6,314 bases of DNA, taken from positions 1 through 6,314 of the forward strand of contig JANPCI010000520.1 of NCBI GenBank assembly GCA_031430875.1, given 5' to 3'. The stretch is from Sva-07 sp031430875. GTDB lineage: Bacteria; Actinomycetota; Acidimicrobiia; Acidimicrobiales; Ilumatobacteraceae. The stretch's first letter is position 1. The number at the start of each line of letters is the position of its first letter. Below, one piece after another: positions 1-5,425 of the stretch. Both the position numbers and the translations under genes were made by a program. A model generated the notes under the pieces. That model had not been told where the DNA came from, ran no database searches, and saw only the letters and a list, made by a program, of their open reading frames with translations.

Positions 1-2
1 TC

Positions 3-41
3 TTCCAGAACGTCAACCGGCTGCTGCCCCCCAACCTCTGA
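3..41 (+). CDS. C-terminal tail of an upstream gene (partial)
   Basis: The frame starting at base 3 reads FQNVNRLLPPNL and stops at TGA 39-41. The gene would begin before the window. Only twelve residues are visible, so no family can be assigned. The call rests on the open frame to the edge, a plausible protein-like tail, and the non-coding look of the bases that follow. It would be convergent with the GFA-like gene on the other strand. The two alternative forward frames cannot be excluded on so little sequence. Confidence 0.35.
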   Translation, partial: FQNVNRLLPPNL

Positions 42-82
42 GTCCGGTCCGATCCGACGACCCCACTCCCCGAAACTGCTCC

Positions 83-121
83 GATGAGTTTGGGCGCGCA
101 CAGGTCGCGCTGACACTCATC
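83..121. terminator. Candidate bidirectional hairpin between convergent genes
   Basis: GATGAGT (83-89) pairs with ACTCATC (115-121). Inside it GCGCG (94-98) pairs with CGCGC (106-110) around a 7-base loop, leaving a small internal loop on each side. The hairpin lies between the end of the upstream plus-strand gene (41) and the end of the minus-strand GFA gene (176), where a terminator serving both strands would be expected. No T-run follows on either strand, so a classical intrinsic terminator is not proven. Actinobacterial terminators often lack a U-tract. Confidence 0.35.
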
Positions 122-175
122 ACAGCGATTTGGAGGATGCCGCTGCCCGAGGCAAGCAACCCGAAACTGCACAGG

Positions 176-580
176 TCACTCGCGGGCGAGCGAGGCCACC
201 ATGCCGGGGAGTTCCACCCACGGCTGCTTGTGCTCGCACCACACTTCCACGGTAGGCGACACCTCGGATCGGTCGTCGAGCGTTCCCGCCTTCACGGCGA
301 GCACGCCGGCGGGCTCGACCAACGCAGAGAAGATCGGAGAGCCACACTGGCCGCAGAAGCGGCGACGTACGTACACGGCGTCGCCGTTCTCACCGCGATC
401 CTCAAATGTGCTGAGGGTGCCCGAGACGGCCATCTGACTCTCGTGCACGATGAGATTGACCGAGAACGCTGCGCCGCTCTGGCGCTGGCAGTGATCGCAG
501 TGGCAGACCGCTGTGGCGATGAGGTCGCCGCTGATCTCGTAGGTGATCTCGCCGCAGAGGCATCGTCCAGTGAGCGCCAT
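176..580 (-). CDS. GFA/CENP-V-fold zinc protein (Gfa-like)
   Basis: This 134-residue protein carries the full cysteine pattern of the GFA family (glutathione-dependent formaldehyde-activating enzyme and relatives, a beta-tent zinc fold): C7-x-C9, C26-x-C28-x2-C31 and C76-x2-C79, the last in FCGQCGSPIF. The length is normal for a single-domain member. Family members are soluble; a few act on S-hydroxymethylglutathione but most have no known substrate, and nothing here identifies one. The start at 580 was chosen because MALTGRCLCGE gives the usual short lead before the first CxC; the open frame runs to 697, but those extra 39 residues are arginine-rich and unlike the family. No Shine-Dalgarno sequence precedes the start, and a TACCGT hexamer 6 bases upstream suggests a leaderless transcript. 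The gene lies 85 bp downstream of the cupin remnant on the same strand. Confidence 0.88.
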   Translation of the reverse strand: MALTGRCLCGEITYEISGDLIATAVCHCDHCQRQSGAAFSVNLIVHESQMAVSGTLSTFEDRGENGDAVYVRRRFCGQCGSPIFSALVEPAGVLAVKAGTLDDRSEVSPTVEVWCEHKQPWVELPGMVASLARE

Positions 581-586
581 CCAGGA

Positions 587-592
587 ACGGTA
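587..592 (-). promoter_or_regulatory. Candidate -10 element of the GFA-like gene
   Basis: TACCGT on the minus strand fits the actinobacterial TANNNT pattern. It ends 6 bases before the chosen ATG at 580, so transcription would begin at or next to the start codon (leaderless). No convincing -35 element was found at normal spacing. The placement also supports the short start over the longer open frame. Confidence 0.3.
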
Positions 593-665
593 GCACTGCC
601 CTACGTCGTGACCGGTTGGGTTGTCGACCACCGCGCGGCGTGACCTTGGTTCGAGCGGATTCGGC

Positions 666-942
666 TCAGTGTTGACCCGCCTCGGTCGCTGGAACACCGG
701 AAAGGTCGAGGCGCCAAGGAAAGTCGGTGACGACGATTTCGGCGGGTCCGATGATTCGGACCGAGTTGAAGCGTGTTCGACGGGATGACCGCAGCCGATC
801 CCGCAATCATCTCCCTCTCGGATCCATCAACGATCAGCACGACACTTTCGTCGACGATGTTCCACACCCCTTCTTGTTCATGCTGATGCGCCTTGTCACC
901 CCGGTCGACGTTTCCGCGTCGGCGCGCCAGAATCAGGTGATG
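666..942 (-). pseudogene. Cupin-domain protein remnant, frameshifted and lacking a start
   Basis: Reading the minus strand from about 942 down to 769 gives a cupin core: RGDKAHQHEQEGVW (metal-binding motif 1, HxHxxxE), then VVLIVDGSEREMIAG and AAVIPSNTL. The frame then fails. In the next frame the sequence continues as SVRIIGPAEIVV, TDFPWRLDLSG and a TGA at 666-668, a typical cupin C-terminus. Removing one T of the pair at 766/767 joins the two frames as IPSNTLHSVR and restores the histidine of cupin motif 2. The upstream frame stays open to a TGA at 1072-1074 but has no ATG, GTG or TTG except the GTG at 865, which lies inside motif 1 and cannot be the true start. The N-terminus is therefore missing or replaced by the divergent methyltransferase. 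The right-hand limit is uncertain by tens of bases. A sequencing error could explain the frameshift but not the absent start. Cupins bind a metal and serve many enzymatic or binding roles; the original function is unknown. Confidence 0.75.
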
Positions 943-1755
943 GTCAGGAGCGATCGACGCGATCTCGGCGGAGTGTTCGATGAAGTCCCCGAGATCTACG
1001 ACCGCGTGCGACCGTCGTATCCGGATGAGTTGTTCGCGGACCTCGTCGCACTCACCGGACTCAACTCTGAGTCATCGGTCCTGGAGGTTGGCTGCGGCAC
1101 GGGGCAAGCGACGCGCGCCCTGGCCGCAATCGGCTGCAGCGTGACTGCCGTCGAACGGGGTGCGGCACTGGCCGAGCTCGCTCGCGAACGGCTCGCCGCA
1201 TTCCCGAACGTCGAGATCCAGACATCAACATTCGAAGAGTGGGAACCCCTCGATCGTCGTTTCGATGTCCTCGTTGCGGCGTCGTCGTGGCACTGGATCG
1301 ATCCATCAGTTGGATGGCGTCGGGCCCACTCGATGCTCCGTCCGGGAGGATGGATGGCGGTGATCGGCCACGTGGTCGTTCGCCGACCGGGCGAACCTGA
1401 GGTCTACGCCCAGACAGCCGATCTCCATGAGCGCCTCGCGCCAGGTCACCCCCACTGGGGACATCCGCCGGCCGAGGACGAGGTGCGGGCGACAGATCAC
1501 GGGTGGGGTCCACCGAACAACGATCGCGAGGGTCGGTTCGGCCCGACGATCGTGCGCTGGTATCCAACAACGCAGTGGTTCGACGGGGCCGGCTTCGCCG
1601 ATCTCCTCCGATCGACGTCGCTGTACCGCAGCCTGAATGCCGACGTCCGAGAACAACTCCTCGACGCCATCGCGGCACGTATCCGCACGCACATGGGCGA
1701 CCGCGCGTGCCGGAGCTACCTGAGCGTCCTGCGAGTCGGCCAGCGCACCAACTGA
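940..1755 (+). CDS. Class I SAM-dependent methyltransferase
   Basis: This 271-residue cytosolic enzyme has a Rossmann-type methyltransferase domain. Motif I is VLEVGCGTGQAT (47-58), the acidic residue after strand 2 is E72 in VTAVER, motif IV-like FDVLVAASSWHWIDP covers 108-122, and LRPGGWMAV covers 133-141. The lead FDEVPEIYDRVRPSYPDEL (13-31) is typical of a bacterial family annotated simply as methyltransferase-domain proteins. The C-terminal part (about 150-271) is probably the substrate-specific region; the methyl acceptor cannot be predicted. The frame is open upstream to 727, but those 71 codons overlay the antisense cupin remnant and look non-native, so ATG 940 is preferred. GTG 937 or GTG 973 remain possible, because no clear ribosome binding site is present. 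The gene converges on the crotonase gene with only 30 bp between stops. Confidence 0.88.
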   Translation: MVRSDRRDLGGVFDEVPEIYDRVRPSYPDELFADLVALTGLNSESSVLEVGCGTGQATRALAAIGCSVTAVERGAALAELARERLAAFPNVEIQTSTFEEWEPLDRRFDVLVAASSWHWIDPSVGWRRAHSMLRPGGWMAVIGHVVVRRPGEPEVYAQTADLHERLAPGHPHWGHPPAEDEVRATDHGWGPPNNDREGRFGPTIVRWYPTTQWFDGAGFADLLRSTSLYRSLNADVREQLLDAIAARIRTHMGDRACRSYLSVLRVGQRTN

Positions 1756-1796
1756 CCGCTCCGCGCAAAATCCACCACGCCCCGGTCAGTGACCGG
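1751..1796. terminator. Palindromic bidirectional terminator candidate spanning both stop codons
   Basis: ACTGACCG (1751-1758) is a perfect inverted copy of CGGTCAGT (1783-1790) with a 24-base spacer; the arms contain the stop codons of the methyltransferase (1753-1755) and the crotonase (1786-1788). The right arm is also half of an odd palindrome, CCGGTCA-G-TGACCGG (1782-1796). An RNA from either strand could fold a stem here. There is no U-tract, although AAAA occurs at 1767-1770 in the spacer. The role in termination is inferred from position between convergent genes. Confidence 0.45.
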
Positions 1797-2526
1797 CGAA
1801 GTTCGGGGGGCGCTTGTCGAGGAACGCGGTGCGGCCCTCTTCGGCGTCGGCGCTCGCCCAGGCGGCCGACCGGGCGGCCTCGAACACGTCGTCGATGGCC
1901 GGTTCGGGCATCGACCGTTCGAGGCCGATCTTGTGGCCGGCGATCGTCAGCGGCGCCAACCGGGAGAGCTGGTGCGCCCAGGTGATCGCATCATCGATGC
2001 CGCCGAGGCGGTGGATGCCACCGGTGACATGGAGTTGCTCGGCGGTGTAGGTCTGTGCGGCCAGCAGCATCGCCCGAGCGATCGGTGGGGAGAACTCCGA
2101 CGCCAGGCGCCGAATTGTCCAGTGGTCGACGACGAGACCGAGCTTCGCTGCCGGGATCCCGAGCACGCTGTCTGGCGTCGCTACTCGGAGATCGGTGGCG
2201 ATGGCGAGCTGCGCACCTGCACCGAGGGCTGGTCCGTCAATCGCCGCGATCACCGGCACCGACAGCGTTCCGAAGCCGCGCAACATCGCACCGAGATCCG
2301 CTGTGAACTGGCCCTCCTCGACCCCGGTGAGATCGGCACCGGCACTGAACGCCGGCGGTTTGCCGGTCAGCACGACTGCTCGGATCGCGCCCGGCGTCCG
2401 CCCTCTGATCGCAGCCTGGATGTCGAGCAGTTCGAGCACTGTGGAGTGATCAACTGCGTTGCGCCGTTCGGGGCGGTCGAGCGTGACGATCGCCACCAGG
2501 CCGTCGTGTTGAAGATCGACGGTCAT
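1786..2526 (-). CDS. EchA6-like enoyl-CoA hydratase/isomerase (crotonase) family protein
   Basis: This 246-residue protein has the crotonase fold: LDRPERRNAV (16-25), the first oxyanion-hole segment AFSAGADL (59-66), the second in IDGPALGAGAQLA (97-108), and DKRPPNFAGH at the C-terminus. Aligned by eye to rat mitochondrial hydratase, the catalytic glutamates Glu144 and Glu164 correspond to Q106 and A126, so ordinary hydration of enoyl-CoA is unlikely. The pattern GAGxQLA, then D-L-R-V, then D-x-W-x-IRRL, and the KRPPxF ending recall Mycobacterium tuberculosis EchA6. EchA6 also lacks these residues and is described as binding acyl-CoA and passing it to FAS-II for mycolate synthesis. Orthology is not proven. 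The start at 2526 gives the standard N-terminus (MTVDLQHDGLVAIVTLDRP); the frame runs open to 2649 but that part is arginine- and serine-rich and overlaps the divergent gene. No Shine-Dalgarno sequence is evident. Confidence 0.85.
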   Translation of the reverse strand: MTVDLQHDGLVAIVTLDRPERRNAVDHSTVLELLDIQAAIRGRTPGAIRAVVLTGKPPAFSAGADLTGVEEGQFTADLGAMLRGFGTLSVPVIAAIDGPALGAGAQLAIATDLRVATPDSVLGIPAAKLGLVVDHWTIRRLASEFSPPIARAMLLAAQTYTAEQLHVTGGIHRLGGIDDAITWAHQLSRLAPLTIAGHKIGLERSMPEPAIDDVFEAARSAAWASADAEEGRTAFLDKRPPNFAGH

Positions 2527-2546
2527 GGCCAGCGGGAATCGGCTCG

Positions 2547-2552
2547 TAGCAT
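2547..2552 (+). promoter_or_regulatory. Candidate -10 element for the small membrane protein
   Basis: TAGCAT matches TANNNT and ends 11 bases before the ATG at 2564, allowing a 5' leader of only a few bases. The whole divergent gap to the crotonase start is 37 bp, so both promoters must be packed here or overlap the opposing coding sequence. On the other strand TACAGT (2559-2564) is a possible -10 for the crotonase gene. Both are weak predictions. Confidence 0.22.
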
Positions 2553-2563
2553 GACCCGACTGT

Positions 2564-2842
2564 ATGTCGAACGTTCCGCCCGTCTCCGATGCCATCGACC
2601 CGGTGCGCGTCCGCCGAGCACAGGTCGCCAAGTGGACACAGCTCGCCAATCGAATCGGCTACCTCTTCGTTGCGCTGTCGATCGCACTGTTCGTCATCGC
2701 CTTCGCCGTTGGCTTCTCATCGACGATGGCCACACTCGTGATCATCTCGTTCGTCATCGGCTGCGTGCTGCTGGCGCCGTCGATCATCCTCGGGTATGCC
2801 GTCAAGGCCGCCGAACGCGAGGACCGCGAACGGGGCTTCTGA
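2564..2842 (+). CDS. Small two-helix membrane protein of unknown function
   Basis: This protein has 92 residues. A charged N-terminal stretch (1-30, with VRVRRAQVAKW) is followed by a hydrophobic helix at about 31-51 (IGYLFVALSIALFVIAFAVG), a short turn (SSTM), and a second helix at about 55-79. The charged tail KAAEREDRERGF ends the chain. The arginines and lysines on both ends suggest an inner-membrane hairpin with both termini in the cytoplasm. No signal peptide, metal site or catalytic motif is visible and I do not recognise the family. It starts 37 bp from the divergent crotonase gene and ends 34 bp before the TetR gene on the same strand, so it may be co-transcribed with TetR. No Shine-Dalgarno sequence precedes ATG 2564. 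The hydrophobic pattern makes a real gene likely. Confidence 0.8.
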   Translation: MSNVPPVSDAIDPVRVRRAQVAKWTQLANRIGYLFVALSIALFVIAFAVGFSSTMATLVIISFVIGCVLLAPSIILGYAVKAAEREDRERGF

Positions 2843-2858
2843 GACCGGGTCGTCGCCG

Positions 2859-2874
2859 GTTACCCTTCGGTAAC
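2859..2874. promoter_or_regulatory. Inverted repeat, candidate operator of the TetR-family regulator
   Basis: GTTACC (2859-2864), CTTC, then GGTAAC (2869-2874): two perfect 6-base arms around a 4-base centre, ending 2 bases before the TetR start codon. TetR dimers commonly bind such palindromes in their own promoters. TACCCT (2861-2866), a TANNNT-type -10 placed 10 bases before the ATG, lies within it, so binding would block RNA polymerase. Autoregulation is inferred. A transcript continuing from the membrane protein gene would bypass initiation here, though a bound repressor could still act as a roadblock. Confidence 0.45.
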
Positions 2875-2876
2875 GC

Positions 2877-3464
2877 ATGTCTCCTCGACTCCCAGCCAAC
2901 GCTCGACGCGAACAGATCCTCGATGTCGCGCTCGTCGTGTTCGCAACCAACGGCTTCCACGGTGCCTCGATGAACGACGTCGCCGACGCCGTCGGGGTCA
3001 CCAAGCCGGTCCTTTACCAGCACTTCGACTCCAAACGTGACCTCTACCAGGCACTCATCGACGAGGTCGGCGACCGGCTGCTTGCCAACATCGCCAAGGC
3101 CGCCGCCGAAGCAACCGACGGTAAGAGCCAGACCGAACTGGGTTTTCGTGCTTACTTCCGATGGGTGTCGGACGATCACGATGGCTTTCGATTTCTCTTC
3201 GGTTCGGGGACACGCCGCGACGACGAGTTCAACGCTGCGGTGCAACGCATCACCGCCGAGGCCGCCAAAGCGGTCGCCCCTCTGATCGCTGTCGACATCG
3301 ACGAACGCCACCGAACCACGTTGGCCCATGCCCTCGTCGGCCTCGCCGAAGGCGCCAGCCGACTACTCGTCGAACGCGGCGACGAGTTCGATCCCGACGA
3401 GATCGCCCAAGTCGTCGCCGACCTTGCCTGGGCCGGGCTGCGCGCCGTCCAACCGAAAGACTGA
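2877..3464 (+). CDS. TetR/AcrR-family transcriptional regulator
   Basis: This 195-residue protein has the length of a typical TetR repressor. The N-terminal DNA-binding domain (about 8-56) opens with ARREQILDVALVVFATNGFH and holds the helix-turn-helix, MNDVADAVGVTKPVLYQHF (32-50), with the family signature continuing in DSKRDLY. Residues 60-195 form an all-helical ligand and dimerisation domain, including YFRWVSDDHDGFRFLFGSGTR (93-113), a pattern seen in many actinobacterial TetR proteins. The ligand cannot be predicted. The position next to an acyl-CoA-binding-type crotonase makes a fatty-acyl ligand a reasonable guess, but only a guess. Start ATG 2877 directly precedes the conserved domain with a normal short lead; there is no Shine-Dalgarno sequence, consistent with a leaderless message. 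It is convergent with the ion channel gene. Confidence 0.93.
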   Translation: MSPRLPANARREQILDVALVVFATNGFHGASMNDVADAVGVTKPVLYQHFDSKRDLYQALIDEVGDRLLANIAKAAAEATDGKSQTELGFRAYFRWVSDDHDGFRFLFGSGTRRDDEFNAAVQRITAEAAKAVAPLIAVDIDERHRTTLAHALVGLAEGASRLLVERGDEFDPDEIAQVVADLAWAGLRAVQPKD

Positions 3465-3472
3465 GCTCGCTC

Positions 3473-3507
3473 CAAACGTCACGTTTGACCCGGCACCGTG
3501 TGACGTT
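3473..3507. terminator. Palindromic bidirectional terminator candidate between TetR and ion channel genes
   Basis: The 42-bp convergent gap holds an odd palindrome, CAAACGT-C-ACGTTTG (3473-3487), and an overlapping longer-range inverted repeat, AACGTCAC (3475-3482) with GTGACGTT (3500-3507), whose spacer is 17 bases. The right arm enters the ion channel stop codon (3507-3509). The two pairings compete, and the longer one can fold as an RNA stem. No U-tract follows. A protein-binding site is an alternative reading. Confidence 0.45.
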
Positions 3508-5393
3508 CAGCCGACGACGACGATCATGTCACCGGGGGCGACGTCGAGGTGCCGACCCTCAGGCGGATTGAGCACCAGCTCACCGCGGTCAGGTCGTCGC
3601 CATCCGATCGCGAGCATGCCCCGGTCGTAGGCCGCCACGACGATCTCGTGCATCGTGACGTCACCCGTCAGGTCGAGTCGACCCGCCGGAACCAAGTGAA
3701 TCGACGGCCCATCGGCGTACAACGCGAGGTACACGGCTCGCCGGGTCGCGTCGTCGGCCAACTGAGCGACGATCCGGCTCGCCATCGAGGGGGTGACGAT
3801 CACCTCGTCGGTCGCACGCACAGCGGCGAGCCGCGCGTTGCCTGGATCCGACATTTCAATCACCAGTCGGGGCATCGGCAGTCGCCGGCTGGCGAGGTCG
3901 CGGCGAAGCGTCATCAGCTCGAGCAGCGTTCGGCTGTCAACTTCGTTCGGGAGCAGGTGATCGCGGTAGGCAAGCAGCACGATCGCTGTGTTCTCGGCGT
4001 TCGCCCGCTTGCTGACGGTCCCGTCGCCATCGGCGATCGGTGTCAACACGATCGAGATGTCGTCGAGGTCTGCTACGTCGATGTCGCCCTCGTCGATCAC
4101 CCGAGGATCGAACACCACCTCGACCGTCGATCCCTCGTTCGCCGACGTCGCCCAACCGGTGAGCAATGGCCGACCGAGTCCGTTCCAGCCGATCACGAGG
4201 ACGTGTTGGGTGGCCGAGGTCCGGTGGAACTCCGGTCGTTCCAGCGAGCGCATGCTCGTCGAGGCGAGTGCATCACGACCGAGGCGCGCCGCCGCGTCGG
4301 CGTCGTGAGCGACAACGACGAGTCGATCGCCGGATTCGATGATGGTCTCGGGGGCCGGTCGGAGTTCGACGAGCCCAGCTCCGTTCATGCGACCGATGGG
4401 TCGGAACTCCGACGCACCGACGACCAGATCGCCGAACCGCGCGCCAATCAGATCGGGGCACTGGCTCACATAGATGCCGGCACCACGGAAATCGGAGAGT
4501 TCGGCCATCACCTCACCAAGGCCTTGCTCGCGCAACGCAAACACCACGTTGCGGGCTACCGCCTGCGACGCCACGATCGGATGAACCGACTCGGCGAACG
4601 CTCCGCCGACAGTCTGCGCAACCGCCGCGTCGTCGAGCACCACGATGATCGGCGTCCGGACCTCAGGGCCGAGCGCTTCGCGAACCGCCAGCACAGTGTG
4701 CACGGCGCGGGCGTCGCCGACATGGTCGCCGTCGCCGTTCAGCACCACCACTGTTCGGCAGTGGCCGAGTCGCAACAGCTCGAGATCGGCGAGTCGCGTC
4801 GGATCGCCCGCACGAACCACCAGGCGATTGCCGAGCGTGCTCGCAATCCCTTGGCGAACCTCCTCGTTCAAGGCCGCCGGGTCCTGGTCGGCCATCATGA
4901 CAATCGCAATGCGCTTGCCTGCGTTGGCGAGCATCAATTGCTCCACGACGATGGGCAGGAGCGCCGATGCCCCCAGTACCACGATGTGATCATTCTCGAC
5001 GACAGCGCTGCGTCCGCGCTTCATCCGATCGATCTGAGCCTCGACGCCGGTGGCGATGACGCCGATGACCGTGCCCAGCACGAGCAGACCGAACATCGTC
5101 ACACCCAGGGCGACGAGCCGCTGTCGCCACCCGTCATCGCTCGCCATGGCTCCCGTGTCGAACGTGCGCATCAGACTCTGCCAGAAGTCCTCGAACCACC
5201 CGGCGTTCTCACTGCCGGCAAGCGACACACCGGCGCGTCGGAGCAGAAATGATGAAGTGAGCACGACGGCGAATGTGACGATTCCGAGCCACAACAGCAC
5301 CGCCCACGTGCCGCGTGCGAGCAGGACGTCGAATCGGTAGCGCAGGAACTGGCGCCAAGTCGTTCGGTCATCCGAACCGTTGCGTCGCCTCAT
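3507..5393 (-). CDS. CASTOR/POLLUX-type ion channel with two RCK-like domains
   Basis: This 628-residue membrane protein has a basic N-terminus (1-27), a first transmembrane helix at about 29-50, and a re-entrant region with FWQSLMRTFDTGAMASDDGW (70-89). A second helix follows at about 95-117, then a large cytosolic part. The D-T-G at 79-81 falls where plant CASTOR/POLLUX channels carry a D-x-G-N-H filter. Two Rossmann-like RCK/TrkA-N units follow: HIVVLGASALLPIVVEQLM (136-154) and HVLVIGWNGLGRPLL (397-411), each with a TrkA-C-like beta segment after it; the chain ends in the RCK-style HLDVAPGDMIVVVG. Plant relatives are nuclear-envelope cation channels; bacterial members are poorly studied, so ion selectivity and ligand are unknown. 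Start 5393 is chosen because GGGGGAG (5398-5404) precedes it at suitable spacing; the frame is open to 5459 but overlaps the ClC gene. It lies 32 bp after the ClC stop, a likely operon. Confidence 0.87.
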   Translation of the reverse strand: MRRRNGSDDRTTWRQFLRYRFDVLLARGTWAVLLWLGIVTFAVVLTSSFLLRRAGVSLAGSENAGWFEDFWQSLMRTFDTGAMASDDGWRQRLVALGVTMFGLLVLGTVIGVIATGVEAQIDRMKRGRSAVVENDHIVVLGASALLPIVVEQLMLANAGKRIAIVMMADQDPAALNEEVRQGIASTLGNRLVVRAGDPTRLADLELLRLGHCRTVVVLNGDGDHVGDARAVHTVLAVREALGPEVRTPIIVVLDDAAVAQTVGGAFAESVHPIVASQAVARNVVFALREQGLGEVMAELSDFRGAGIYVSQCPDLIGARFGDLVVGASEFRPIGRMNGAGLVELRPAPETIIESGDRLVVVAHDADAAARLGRDALASTSMRSLERPEFHRTSATQHVLVIGWNGLGRPLLTGWATSANEGSTVEVVFDPRVIDEGDIDVADLDDISIVLTPIADGDGTVSKRANAENTAIVLLAYRDHLLPNEVDSRTLLELMTLRRDLASRRLPMPRLVIEMSDPGNARLAAVRATDEVIVTPSMASRIVAQLADDATRRAVYLALYADGPSIHLVPAGRLDLTGDVTMHEIVVAAYDRGMLAIGWRRPDRGELVLNPPEGRHLDVAPGDMIVVVG

Positions 5394-5397
5394 CGTG

Positions 5398-5404
5398 CTC
5401 CCCC
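5398..5404 (-). promoter_or_regulatory. Ribosome binding site of the ion channel gene
   Basis: GGGGGAG on the minus strand is separated by CACG from the ATG at 5393. It is the only clear Shine-Dalgarno sequence seen in the window. It fixes the start of the channel gene and fits translation from an internal position in a ClC-channel mRNA. Confidence 0.7.
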
Positions 5405-5425
5405 GTTCGTCCGAGTCATCCGGGC

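Noticed and set aside
581..697. 39-residue N-terminal extension of the GFA-like protein
   Set aside because: Arginine-rich, overlaps the cupin remnant's 3' end, and the family starts just before the first CxC motif.
865..867. GTG as the start of a short intact cupin-like gene (601-867)
   Set aside because: The codon lies inside cupin motif 1, after the HxH residues, and the frame beyond about 768 leaves the cupin pattern; it is a fragment of the broken gene.
727..939. N-terminal 71-codon extension of the methyltransferase
   Set aside because: It overlays the antisense cupin remnant, shows no methyltransferase character, and the family normally starts shortly before the FDEVPEIYDR segment.
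2527..2649. 41-residue N-terminal extension of the crotonase
   Set aside because: It overlaps the divergent membrane protein gene and does not resemble crotonase N-termini.
1789..2973. Plus-strand open frame (394 codons) across the crotonase and into the TetR gene
   Set aside because: Shadow frame: it crosses three real genes on both strands and has an arginine-rich, domain-free product.
3655..3664. Perfect palindrome GTGACGTCAC
   Set aside because: It lies within well-conserved ion channel coding sequence (the DVTMHEI region) far from any start, so it is probably chance.
3549..5252. Long plus-strand open frame (567 codons) antisense to the ion channel gene
   Set aside because: It is histidine- and arginine-rich with no recognisable domain, typical of the shadow frame of a high-GC gene; the minus strand has clear membrane and RCK motifs.
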